Source: a virus
DNA: 38,585 nucleotides
Strand: one strand, 5' to 3'
Virus record (IMG/VR): IMGVR_UViG_3300021407_000027
Coordinates: 1 to 38,585 of that record
The position numbers and the translations under genes were made by a program. This document shows, piece by piece, positions 1 to 5,837 of this stretch (position 1 is the stretch's first letter; the number at the start of each line of letters is the position of its first letter). Under the pieces are notes generated by a model, which did not search any database, was not told where the DNA came from, and was given only the letters and a program-made list of their open reading frames with translations.

Positions 1-40
1 AAAGCCCAACGAGCCAAACCAGTGTGCGGAGGAAGTTCAT
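1..40 (-). CDS. 5' end of a late gene with signal-peptide-like start (cut by window edge)
   Basis: Only 13 codons are visible: ATG at 38-40 (read leftward) gives MNFLRTLVWLVGL and then leaves the window. The start overlaps the stop of the upstream glycine-rich gene in an ATGA arrangement, so translation is probably coupled. One basic residue followed by a hydrophobic run looks like the beginning of a Sec signal peptide or a membrane anchor, matching the two genes before it. The product cannot be named from this much sequence. Confidence 0.5.
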   Translation of the reverse strand, partial: MNFLRTLVWLVGL

Positions 41-1134
41 GGGCACGACCCCCCGCCCCATGTCACGCAAATGAAGCCCGCGCCGCCTGAGCCCCCGGTG
101 CCCCCTGCCGTTACCCCAGTTCCCCCGCCTGCACCAGACGCACCGAAACCCGCATTGCCACCCGCGCCACCCGTTCCGGTTCCACCTGATCCACCGCCCC
201 CGCCACCGCCTCCCGCGCCGACTGTTGCGCTGTAGGCACCGTTGCCGCTCGTGGTTGAGTTCGCCCCATTACCACCGGAGCCCCCCGTTCCGCTCGCTAC
301 GCCGTTGCCGCCACCACCGCCACCGCCTGACCCCGATGGGGCATTTCCACCCGACGCCGCGCCACCTGCCTGCGCGTTTGGCCCTTTGCCTCCCGCTGCT
401 CCGGTTGAAGTTGTCGCGGCAGTTCCGATCGTCGCCCCAGTCAAGGTATCATTACCACCCGCACCGCCGCCTCCCCCTGAAGCTGCGGCGTTGGCGGTTC
501 CGCCTGCGAGGCTGTTCCCATTCAGACCAGTGACGCCTTGACCTCCATGACCTCCCGTTCCCGTCGCGTTGGAGTTTCCGCCAATAGCGGATGCTCCCTT
601 CGTCGCGCTTGTGGGGGCTGTGCCCGCGCCTGCTGCGTTGCCTGCGGTGGTCGTCGTGGCGCTGACGCCGGGGTTTGCTTTCCAAATTACTGTACCAGCA
701 CAGGTGCCGGTGGTTGTGGTGATGCAAGAGGCTTGGCCGGTGCCGCCTGAAGCGACGACGCCGCCAACCGTCGCGAAGCATGTTGCGCCACAGGTTGTCA
801 GGCCGGTGCTGGCCGTCGCGATTGTTCCACCTATGATGTAGTAGTATTCCCCAGTCGAACCGGAGCTGGAGCCCTGAGTTCCGCTCGTGAGACCGTTGCC
901 CCCCGCACCGCCCGACGAAACCACATAGACGTTGATTGTGCCGTTGCAGGCCGAACTTGGGGGGGTGAAGCTTCCCGTTGAGACGCCGCTGGTGCCGACG
1001 AGTTCGTAGTCGCCTGCAGCGCAACTGGTACCGCCGACAGAGGCGTTATAGTTTGAGTCGCGTGATTGCCCAAGCATCCCCGCGTGGAGAGGGGCGATGG
1101 CTAAGAATGCTAGGAGGACAGGGACTAGACGCAT
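37..1134 (-). CDS. Glycine-rich exported virion/tail-fibre-like protein
   Basis: The ATG at 1134 is chosen because it overlaps the stop of the upstream gene (TAATG) and begins a signal peptide: MRLVPVLLAFLAIAPLHAG, with basic n-region, hydrophobic core and an AxA-like cleavage site. A longer reading frame upstream is arginine-rich noise antisense to sense. The mature protein has an N-terminal part with several cysteines (SCAAGDYELV, SACNGTINVYVV, TTCGATCFATVGG, ASCITT), then a long Gly/Ala/Ser/Thr-rich region from about residue 170 to the end, full of GGxGG runs, closing with FICVTWGGGSCP. Such glycine-rich domains occur in phage tail-fibre tips and adhesins, but here the export signal is unexpected. 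Role inferred: surface-exposed virion or secreted adhesin-like protein; no catalytic motif seen. Confidence 0.75.
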   Translation of the reverse strand: MRLVPVLLAFLAIAPLHAGMLGQSRDSNYNASVGGTSCAAGDYELVGTSGVSTGSFTPPSSACNGTINVYVVSSGGAGGNGLTSGTQGSSSGSTGEYYYIIGGTIATASTGLTTCGATCFATVGGVVASGGTGQASCITTTTGTCAGTVIWKANPGVSATTTTAGNAAGAGTAPTSATKGASAIGGNSNATGTGGHGGQGVTGLNGNSLAGGTANAAASGGGGGAGGNDTLTGATIGTAATTSTGAAGGKGPNAQAGGAASGGNAPSGSGGGGGGGNGVASGTGGSGGNGANSTTSGNGAYSATVGAGGGGGGGGSGGTGTGGAGGNAGFGASGAGGGTGVTAGGTGGSGGAGFICVTWGGGSCP

Positions 1135-2087
1135 TAGATCGAATAGCCCCAAGCAGTAACGGAGACAACGCCACCGGAACCGGGGGCGCCTGAGACCACA
1201 GCGATGGAGGTGGTGACGGCTGAGGCGGGGATGCAGGGGACGAAGGCTTCTTCGGTTACGCCGAGACCGGACGCGAGAGGCGCGGTCCATTGAGTGAAGT
1301 TGAGGGTGCCGCTTATGGTGCCGGTTACAGTGGCGTTATTGGTTGCGGCTGCGGTAGCGTTGGCTCGGATGGAGAAGCCACAGATATAAGTGGTGTGGCC
1401 GGTGACTGCGGTGAGGGTTGCGGTTGTGGCGGCCGTGGTGCCGGTTGCGCTGGCTGTGATGGGGACAGCGGTGGCGGGATAGGGGGAGATAGAATCAACC
1501 GCGCCGATGTTGACGGTGTGGGTGGACTGCGCGGCGATAGGGGAGGTTAGGTCTGTGTGGAGTTGATTGTTTGAGGAGACGTCGTCAATCTTGAGCGCGA
1601 AGTTGGGCGTGCCAGTTTCGCCGAGTTGGTCCCATGTGGTGCCGTTGAAGCCGTAGAGAAAGGAGACAACTGGTAGATTGGTGGAGGAGGTCGCTACGCC
1701 GCTGGATGCATTGGAGGTGGAGCCGGTTAGGCCACCTGCTTTGATATTGACGAGGGTGTTGCCGTTGACATCGACTAGAGGGGCTACCATCTGGCCCGAG
1801 GTGTAGGTCGGGGGAGAGGAAAGGTATTCGTAACCGGAAGCCGTGCCCGCGGTAGGGAAGGTAGCGTTGAAGTTGGATGAGGTGCCTCCGCCTCCACCAC
1901 CTCCAGAAGTTATTAGTTTGCCGTTAGTGTCGCATTGGGCATAGATAAAGAGGCCGGAAGCAATGGTGGGAGGGGAGGAGTTATAGGCACAGACAAGGGG
2001 GATGCCGGTGCCCCCAGGAAGCCATTGCTGAGAGAAGGCGGGGATTGTTGCCAATAAGAAGGCTAAAGCGGCAAGGAAGCGTCTCAT
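1134..2087 (-). CDS. Signal-peptide-bearing virion-like protein (317 aa)
   Basis: The first about 20 residues form a clear Sec signal peptide (MRRFLAALAFLLATIPAFSQ). The mature part is Ser/Thr/Ala/Gly-rich and beta-type, with four cysteines (VCAYN, AQCDTN, YICGFS, VPCIPA). The C-terminal third (TTYICGFSIRA ... FVPCIPASAV ... VSVTAWGYSI) resembles a recurring family of phage structural or decoration proteins that end in a Trp-Gly-Tyr motif; I recognise the pattern but no named function. The start overlaps the terminase-like gene's stop by ATGA and its own stop overlaps the next start, so it sits in a coupled late operon. Export of a virion protein is odd. Confidence 0.75.
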   Translation of the reverse strand: MRRFLAALAFLLATIPAFSQQWLPGGTGIPLVCAYNSSPPTIASGLFIYAQCDTNGKLITSGGGGGGGTSSNFNATFPTAGTASGYEYLSSPPTYTSGQMVAPLVDVNGNTLVNIKAGGLTGSTSNASSGVATSSTNLPVVSFLYGFNGTTWDQLGETGTPNFALKIDDVSSNNQLHTDLTSPIAAQSTHTVNIGAVDSISPYPATAVPITASATGTTAATTATLTAVTGHTTYICGFSIRANATAAATNNATVTGTISGTLNFTQWTAPLASGLGVTEEAFVPCIPASAVTTSIAVVSGAPGSGGVVSVTAWGYSI

Positions 2088-2650
2088 TCTGCGGCGACCT
2101 TCTTAAGGGAGTTGGTGCGGTGAATCGCGGCCTCGAGTTCGGCGGCGTAGTTCACATTCACATTGAGGTTGGCGGACTTCTTGCCGTAGCCGAAGCGGTC
2201 CATAAGGTCCGAGACGACGGAAAGGGCGCGATTCATCGGGACGAGTTCGCCTCGATCGTCGGCGTCGTCGAAGTGATCGTGGATTGTGCGAAGGCCTTTG
2301 GCGATGGCGCTCACACTCATATTTGAGATGTGATCTTGCTCTTCGCGCCAACCTTCGTCAATCATATCGCGATAACGGGCAACGTTCTCTTGCATCGCGG
2401 GGTCATTGCGATAACGACTGACAGTGGCGAGAGAGACTCCCGCAACGTTGGCGACTTGGACATTGCTGAGACCAGAGGCCATCAAGCGCGCGATGTTGTG
2501 ATGGGAGTCACGGAGCTTCTGAATGCGAGCCCAAGGAGCCGACTTCTCCCGCAATGCAGGAAGGTCCGCCTCCGTGAGAGGGCGGACCGCGAGGATGTGA
2601 TAGGGGTTGCCGCGAGTATTGCGCGGCCGTTCACCGGGCTTTAGGGACAT
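2084..2650 (-). CDS. Probable small terminase subunit (HTH protein)
   Basis: A 188-aa protein with a basic N-terminus, a helix-turn-helix at about residues 50-84 (HHNIARLMASGLSNVQVA ... VSLATVSRYRNDP) and a helical, acidic C-terminal half. Phage small terminase subunits share this layout: an N-terminal DNA-binding HTH followed by an oligomerisation region. It lies promoter-proximal in the leftward late operon, where TerS normally sits ahead of TerL and portal. It is followed, unusually, not by TerL but by signal-peptide genes; TerL must lie outside the window. No strong Shine-Dalgarno precedes the ATG at 2650. Alternative: a late transcriptional regulator with the same HTH. Confidence 0.6.
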   Translation of the reverse strand: MSLKPGERPRNTRGNPYHILAVRPLTEADLPALREKSAPWARIQKLRDSHHNIARLMASGLSNVQVANVAGVSLATVSRYRNDPAMQENVARYRDMIDEGWREEQDHISNMSVSAIAKGLRTIHDHFDDADDRGELVPMNRALSVVSDLMDRFGYGKKSANLNVNVNYAAELEAAIHRTNSLKKVAAE

Positions 2651-2715
2651 GACTCAGTCGGGGTTTGAGGAGGCGGGCCAGTGGATGCGCGAGGGAGGTG
2701 CTTCATTGTCCTTCT

Positions 2716-2744
2716 AGGATGCCACAAACTTGCGCGAAAGTCAA
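2716..2744 (-). promoter_or_regulatory. Leftward sigma70-like promoter for the terminase operon
   Basis: On the minus strand TTGACT (2744-2739) is followed after exactly 17 bp by CATCCT (2721-2716). Transcription would start near 2709, about 60 nt before the terminase-like ATG at 2650. It lies just downstream (in the direction of transcription) of the hairpin at 2877-2903, so it can restart transcription after that terminator. The -10 is off consensus but resembles alphaproteobacterial promoters. Confidence 0.55.
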
Positions 2745-2786
2745 GAACATTCTTCTCGCGCAACACAAATTCTCGTGTCCAATCCG

Positions 2787-2805
2787 AATAATTCCGAGAA
2801 TTATT
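2787..2805. repeat. Perfect 8-bp inverted repeat, possible operator
   Basis: AATAATTC, 3-bp spacer CGA, GAATTATT. It sits about 45 bp upstream of the -35 of the leftward promoter, in an AT-rich stretch that also carries TTCTCG twice (near 2755 and 2770). A dimeric repressor or activator site is plausible; no regulator is assigned. Confidence 0.4.
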
Positions 2806-2876
2806 ATTAGATACACCAGTTCGATTTTTGCATATCGTGTATCGGAGGTGTCTGGGCGCGCCGGAAAGATGAAATT

Positions 2877-2903
2877 TTGGCCCCGGGGGTGAGCCGGGGC
2901 CAA
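2877..2903 (-). terminator. GC-rich hairpin, probable leftward terminator
   Basis: A perfect 10-bp stem (TTGGCCCCGG at 2877-2886 paired with CCGGGGCCAA at 2894-2903) with a 7-nt loop lies 15 bp past the stop of the small late gene 2919-3260. Downstream on the minus strand the sequence is AATTTCATCTTT, only moderately U-rich, so it may be a weak terminator or an mRNA 3' stabiliser. It separates that gene from the terminase operon. Confidence 0.55.
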
Positions 2904-2918
2904 GGTCTAGGACGATCG

Positions 2919-3260
2919 TTAACCCGCGATGAACTGGTTGAAGGAGATGACCTTGGTGCCGCCAGAGGTGGCAGCGGCCCAGGCGACGAGAACGCCATCA
3001 GTGTTAGGGCCAACATCACGGCCTAGGGTGACCACAAGGCGCTTGCCAGAGGGTGCGTCGACCTTGTCATCCAATGCCTGTTGCAGAGCAGCCTTGACTT
3101 GGCGAGCGTTGATCTCGGCCTCAACGGCAGCCATGGCGAGTTGCTGCAAGTCGCGAGGCATATCGGCAAAGGGAAGCTTGGCCCAGGATAGCTTCGCCTT
3201 GTCAGCGCGAAGGATCGCATCGGCAGCGGCGGAGGTCTGTGACTTGAATGCGATTGTCAT
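2919..3260 (-). CDS. Conserved-looking small late phage protein (113 aa), function unknown
   Basis: The start is the ATG at 3260: a GGAG Shine-Dalgarno lies 8 nt upstream and overlaps the earlier in-frame ATGs at 3272 and 3266. The protein begins MTIAFKSQTSAAADAILR, contains a helical middle (LQQLAMAAVEAEINARQVKAA) and ends with a beta-type segment (GKRLVVTLGRDVG ... VISFNQFIAG). No cysteine, membrane segment or catalytic motif is visible. It is the first gene of the leftward unit and is closed off by its own hairpin, suggesting separate or high expression. I do not recognise a function; a head-associated or DNA-binding accessory role would be speculation. Confidence 0.75.
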   Translation of the reverse strand: MTIAFKSQTSAAADAILRADKAKLSWAKLPFADMPRDLQQLAMAAVEAEINARQVKAALQQALDDKVDAPSGKRLVVTLGRDVGPNTDGVLVAWAAATSGGTKVISFNQFIAG

Positions 3261-3334
3261 GTTCATCTCCATTTGCGTCGCATAATCGCGACAATCACAG
3301 CCTCACATGGCAATGTGGCAGGAATGAGGCAATC

Positions 3335-3361
3335 AGTAATTAAATCGAAAGTAATTAAATC
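3335..3361. repeat. Tandem AT-rich 12-bp direct repeat
   Basis: AGTAATTAAATC occurs at 3335-3346 and again at 3350-3361 with a 3-bp GAA spacer, giving a 15-bp period. This is iteron-like or operator-like, and lies about 75 bp upstream of the leftward gene 2919-3260. Confidence 0.6.
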
Positions 3362-3378
3362 TTCTGGAATGCAGAAGC

Positions 3379-3414
3379 CCGAAGCCATCACTGAGGATAT
3401 GCCGAAGCCATCAC
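3379..3414. repeat. 13-bp direct repeat
   Basis: CCGAAGCCATCAC at 3379-3391 is repeated exactly at 3402-3414 (period 23 bp). It adjoins the AT-rich iteron-like repeat. Confidence 0.55.
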
Positions 3415-3475
3415 CATATCCATATCTCCATCCTGCGCGCCAACCTGACGCCAAATGCAGACTATTCCTAGACAC

Positions 3476-3515
3476 CTCTGAGATTTCCCTCCGATTTCCC
3501 TTGGACTCTGAGATT
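3476..3515. repeat. Interleaved direct repeats CTCTGAGATT and GATTTCCCT
   Basis: CTCTGAGATT is present at 3476-3485 and 3506-3515 (period 30). GATTTCCCT is present at 3482-3490 and 3493-3501 (period 11). The second CTCTGAGAT copy also has an inverted partner at 3648-3658 (ATCTCAGAGTC pairs with GACTCTGAGAT at 3504-3514). Confidence 0.5.
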
Positions 3516-3719
3516 CAGCGTGACCAAGGCCCATCTCCATCCCCCCAGCACCGACCATGGTCTTAGGGGTATCTTCCAAAAAAAAAAAATCTTAGAACAG
3601 GTATAGGTAGTAGGGATGGGAACGGGAATGGGTCGGTATTACTTCAGATCTCAGAGTCAGGGGTTGTTCGGAAGAAGGTCTCAGGGAGATCAGACTGGTT
3701 AAGGGGAATGTCTGAGGGC

Positions 3720-3760
3720 TTGACAATCAATTCAGTAGGTGATATACTTGATGGTATAAT
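3720..3760 (+). promoter_or_regulatory. Strong early rightward promoter(s)
   Basis: TTGACA (3720-3725), exact 17-bp spacer, TATACT (3743-3748) form a near-consensus sigma70 promoter. A second, extended -10 (TGG then TATAAT, 3752-3760) follows 12 bp further on. Either would start transcription at about 3755-3767, immediately ahead of the first early gene. The same TTGACAATC and ATGGTA-AAT elements recur at 9387-9415. Confidence 0.75.
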
Positions 3761-3780
3761 TGATAGAGCTGGACATATCA

Positions 3781-3978
3781 ATGCCAATGACAGATGCGGA
3801 ATATAAAAGCCTATCTGATCGCGATAAGGATATAGTCGATTGGTTCAGATGGTATATCTATGCCCATTGGTATTATCACTCGGAAACTGATGAAGAATGG
3901 CAGGCATTACTAAATAAATATGACTACGAACAGGCGCTGACGAGCGCGATGCAAAATCCGTGCCACGAGCCGTCATAA
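3781..3978 (+). CDS. Early protein, unknown function (65 aa)
   Basis: The first gene of the rightward early unit. I choose the ATG at 3781 because an in-frame TTG at 3760 would overlap the -10 element and lie before the transcription start; a further ATG at 3787 is also possible. The product is acidic and rich in aromatic residues (DIVDWFRWYIYAHWYYHSE), ending HEPS. No domain is recognised. Immediate-early position in a phage genome suggests a host-takeover or defence-interaction role, but that is inference from location only. Confidence 0.6.
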   Translation: MPMTDAEYKSLSDRDKDIVDWFRWYIYAHWYYHSETDEEWQALLNKYDYEQALTSAMQNPCHEPS

Positions 3979-4049
3979 TTCCGCCACAATCGCGGCGCAG
4001 ACTGTTGATCGTCGCCGCAAATCCGTGGCGATAGGAATGGAGCAATAAG

Positions 4050-4259
4050 ATGGCAACAATCAACGATAAAGAAATGATTGATCTCCTTGTAGCCAAGAAT
4101 GGCTACTATGCAGATGATCCAAGAGTGATGCGGATCATTGAGTACACAAATATGTTCGGCAAGACGGCCTATGGCATTGAGTATGAGCAAGACCTTGGCA
4201 AGTATACCCAAAGCAAATGGGTCAACAATCCCAAGGTATACTGGAGGGCTGAGTCATGA
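4050..4259 (+). CDS. Early protein, unknown function (69 aa)
   Basis: The ATG at 4050 is preceded by a GGAG Shine-Dalgarno at suitable distance. The protein starts MATINDKEMIDLLVAKNGYY, is Tyr-rich and mixed charge, and has no membrane segment or cysteine. Its stop overlaps the next start (ATGA at 4256-4259). No family recognised. Confidence 0.65.
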   Translation: MATINDKEMIDLLVAKNGYYADDPRVMRIIEYTNMFGKTAYGIEYEQDLGKYTQSKWVNNPKVYWRAES

Positions 4260-4366
4260 CCCACATCATCATCCCAATCATCACTATCTGGTTCGGGCTC
4301 AATGTCGTCGGTGTGCTAATCCTTGATATGGCGGCATTGAAGAGGGAGCAACGTCATGATCGCTGA
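4256..4366 (+). CDS. Single-pass membrane micropeptide (36 aa)
   Basis: The ATG at 4256 overlaps the preceding stop (ATGA). The 36-residue product starts MTHIIIPIITIWFGLNVVGV, one hydrophobic helix of about 22 residues, followed by a charged tail (KREQRHDR). Its end overlaps the next gene by 11 nt. The tight overlaps at both ends and the sensible membrane topology argue for a real gene. Role unknown; small phage membrane peptides can act in exclusion or host inhibition. Confidence 0.55.
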   Translation: MTHIIIPIITIWFGLNVVGVLILDMAALKREQRHDR

Positions 4367-4565
4367 TCACATCAAGCGCAATGCCCAGCGTCAGGGATAT
4401 GCTCGTGTCTGGTGCATCTGTGGCAAGCTTTCAGACTCCAGAGGCCGACATGAGCAACACGTCATCAACATGGCCGCTCTTGGCGAAGGCGCGGACAAAC
4501 ATCACACAAGCTCAATGATCGAAGCGCGGTTCAATAGCGACTTTGCTAAGATGATGGAATCGTGA
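4356..4565 (+). CDS. Early protein with possible metal-binding CxC/H motif (69 aa)
   Basis: The ATG at 4356 has GAGGGAG about 7 nt upstream, inside the preceding membrane-peptide gene. Residues VWCICGKLSDSRGRHEQHV give a Cys-x-Cys followed by His-x3-His spacing that could bind zinc, though this is not a recognised zinc-finger consensus. The rest is mixed helix. No family recognised. Confidence 0.6.
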   Translation: MIADHIKRNAQRQGYARVWCICGKLSDSRGRHEQHVINMAALGEGADKHHTSSMIEARFNSDFAKMMES

Positions 4566-4574
4566 TAGCAAGTC

Positions 4575-4603
4575 CATTGGCATCACATCCAAGGATGCCA
4601 ATG
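4575..4603. other. 10-bp perfect hairpin in intergenic gap
   Basis: CATTGGCATC (4575-4584), 9-nt loop, GATGCCAATG (4594-4603), directly followed by the palindrome TGCACGTGCA (4602-4611). No U-tract follows, so a classical rho-independent terminator is unlikely. It sits just after the stop at 4565, in a 169-nt gap that otherwise holds nothing I can name. Confidence 0.5.
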
Positions 4604-4734
4604 CACGTGCAATCACAATCCCGTGGTGCACAACAAAGTCCTCAAGTACCATAGAACGAAGCAACAGGACGTCCTAGCACGACCTACGCCCCGTTAGTGT
4701 ACATGGGACTCAACCGGATAGGATGCAACGCCTC

Positions 4735-5436
4735 ATGGCCACGCTTCAAATTCCGATTGCTAAGGGTGGGAAGGCTGCGGTCTTCTCATTTGACAGTGAT
4801 CTCTTCAATGACCTTCCTGCAGAAGTTCAGCTTGAGATCATTGGCGCCGGTGTTGAGAAGTTCCTCAATGCTGGTATGTCGTCCTCTGACAAATTCCCTG
4901 CACCGACAAAACTCGTTGGTGAGGAACTCGACAACGCCAAGACTGCGGCACTTGCCAAGGCCGAAGCGAACCTCGAAGACCTCAAAGCCGGGAAGATCAA
5001 GGTCAAATACGACGCCTCGAAGGCCAAGGCAAAGCCGGCTTCCGCCGAAGATCGCCAGATCCTCTCCGAAGCCAAGCGCCAAGCCATCGCTGTCCTCAAG
5101 AACCGTGCCAGAGCCCAAGGCATCAAGCCCCTCAGCGCTGTCCCGGCATCCAAGTGGACCGAACTGGCCCTCAAGGAAATCGAGGCCAATCCGAAGTACC
5201 TCGCTGATGCGAAGGCCACTATCGCCTCCCGCACCTCGACTACGTCGGAAATGGACCTTGCCTCTCTGATTATCATCAGTCCCGAAGCGGCAGCCAAGGC
5301 GAAAGCCAAGTCCGCCAAATCCAAGGTCGATGGCGATCAGGCTTCGGCAAAGCAGGCGGGAATGCCAAGGCCGCAAGGCAAGGGCAAAGTCCCCCCGGCC
5401 CGGCCGCAGCAGAACCCTCAGCACACAGCCCATTGA
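4735..5436 (+). CDS. Lys/Ala-rich early protein, function unknown (233 aa)
   Basis: Starts MATLQIPIAKGGKAAVFSFD; an alternative in-frame ATG at 4723 adds four residues, and the AGGA-type ribosome site does not decide between them. The N-terminal about 60 residues look folded (DLFNDLPAEVQLEIIGAGVE); the middle is a Lys/Ala-rich helical region with many basic residues; the last about 50 residues are Pro/Gln/Lys-rich and probably disordered (GKGKVPPARPQQNPQHTAH). The basic low-complexity tail suggests nucleic-acid association. A long antisense open frame is a compositional shadow. Early, between two structured non-coding gaps. No family recognised. Confidence 0.7.
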   Translation: MATLQIPIAKGGKAAVFSFDSDLFNDLPAEVQLEIIGAGVEKFLNAGMSSSDKFPAPTKLVGEELDNAKTAALAKAEANLEDLKAGKIKVKYDASKAKAKPASAEDRQILSEAKRQAIAVLKNRARAQGIKPLSAVPASKWTELALKEIEANPKYLADAKATIASRTSTTSEMDLASLIIISPEAAAKAKAKSAKSKVDGDQASAKQAGMPRPQGKGKVPPARPQQNPQHTAH

Positions 5437-5837
5437 TAGGGCTGCACTGAGCACGTGCCTTAAGCACCTTAAGCAGCAACGGGCACTCACTAGGCATAAC
5501 GGATTGATCGAGATGCGAAGACGGCTCCGCTTAGGTTTCGTACCCCACGGCCAGATCCATCCCAGTCCAGCCCACAGAAGCTCAGGATGCTAAAGACGTC
5601 CCAAGGTGACAACGTTAAGTCGTTGAGAGCATCTCTAAGTGATAGCATCACCTCTCAATAAGCAATGAGCAAGTACACAGGAGTAGCCCATCTACTCTTA
5701 TGCTCAGGATTGCCTTGGTCCGCTGAGGGGGATTGGTTCTCCATTCCCGTCCCCCTCAGCTCTCCCTTTCGAGATCAGGCTAACGGGCAATCCTGCCCAT
5801 AGAGCCCGATGAAAGCCCAAAGTTGGAGTAAGCCCAA
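5437..5837. other. 401-bp gap with several hairpins; possible structured leader or small RNA
   Basis: Contains a 9-bp tandem repeat CCTTAAGCA (5458-5475), palindromes GTGAT-agc-ATCAC (5639-5651) and GAGTAG-cccat-CTACTC (5681-5697), and the nested stems described at 5705-5795. The only candidate gene, a 45-codon frame at 5665-5802, lacks a ribosome site and runs straight through the hairpins. The density of complementary segments is higher than in any other gap in the window. Confidence 0.5.
5705..5795 (+). ncRNA. Nested stem structure, possible terminator/antiterminator or small RNA
   Basis: The outer 10-bp stem CAGGATTGCC (5705-5714) pairs with GGCAATCCTG (5786-5795). Inside it an 11-bp stem GCTGAGGGGGA (5722-5732) pairs with TCCCCCTCAGC (5750-5760), followed by TCTCCCTTTC. 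The right arm of the outer stem can alternatively fold locally as GGGCA-atcc-TGCCC (5785-5798), so two exclusive structures exist. The gene 5838-6701 begins about 40 nt downstream. Either a terminator with leader control or an independent RNA is possible. Confidence 0.45.

Larger units (their letters stand above)
2651..2918. other. Intergenic region between small late gene and terminase-like gene
   Basis: This stretch holds the hairpin at 2877-2903, the AT-rich inverted repeat at 2787-2805 and the leftward promoter at 2716-2744. Short open frames on both strands here have no ribosome-binding site and low-complexity content, and I do not regard them as genes. Confidence 0.6.
3261..3719. other. 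Repeat-rich intergenic control region between divergent units
   Basis: About 460 bp without a convincing gene. It contains a tandem AT-rich 12-mer (3335-3361), a 13-mer direct repeat (3379-3414), paired GATTTCCCT and CTCTGAGATT repeats (3476-3515), an 11-bp inverted repeat (3504-3514 with 3648-3658) and a 12-A tract (3578-3589). Open frames on both strands lack ribosome sites and are repeat-driven. The position between the leftward late genes and the rightward early promoter suits an operator cluster and/or a replication origin; neither can be proved from sequence alone. Confidence 0.55.

Noticed and set aside
3578-3589. 12-A tract as a terminator for leftward transcription
   Set aside because: No hairpin lies at the required position before the T-tract on the minus strand.
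3760-3780. TTG start for the first early gene
   Set aside because: It overlaps the -10 element and lies at or before the transcription start; ATG 3781 is used instead.
4786-5490. Long antisense open frame (234 codons) opposite the Lys/Ala-rich gene
   Set aside because: It has no ribosome site, is leucine/arginine/glycine-rich in the way antisense frames of Ala/Lys genes are, and it extends through the non-coding gap; the sense frame is the better gene.
5665-5802. 45-codon frame through the hairpin region (MSKYTGVAHLLL...)
   Set aside because: No Shine-Dalgarno, and its sequence is dictated by the complementary stem arms; I favour a structured RNA, without excluding a peptide.
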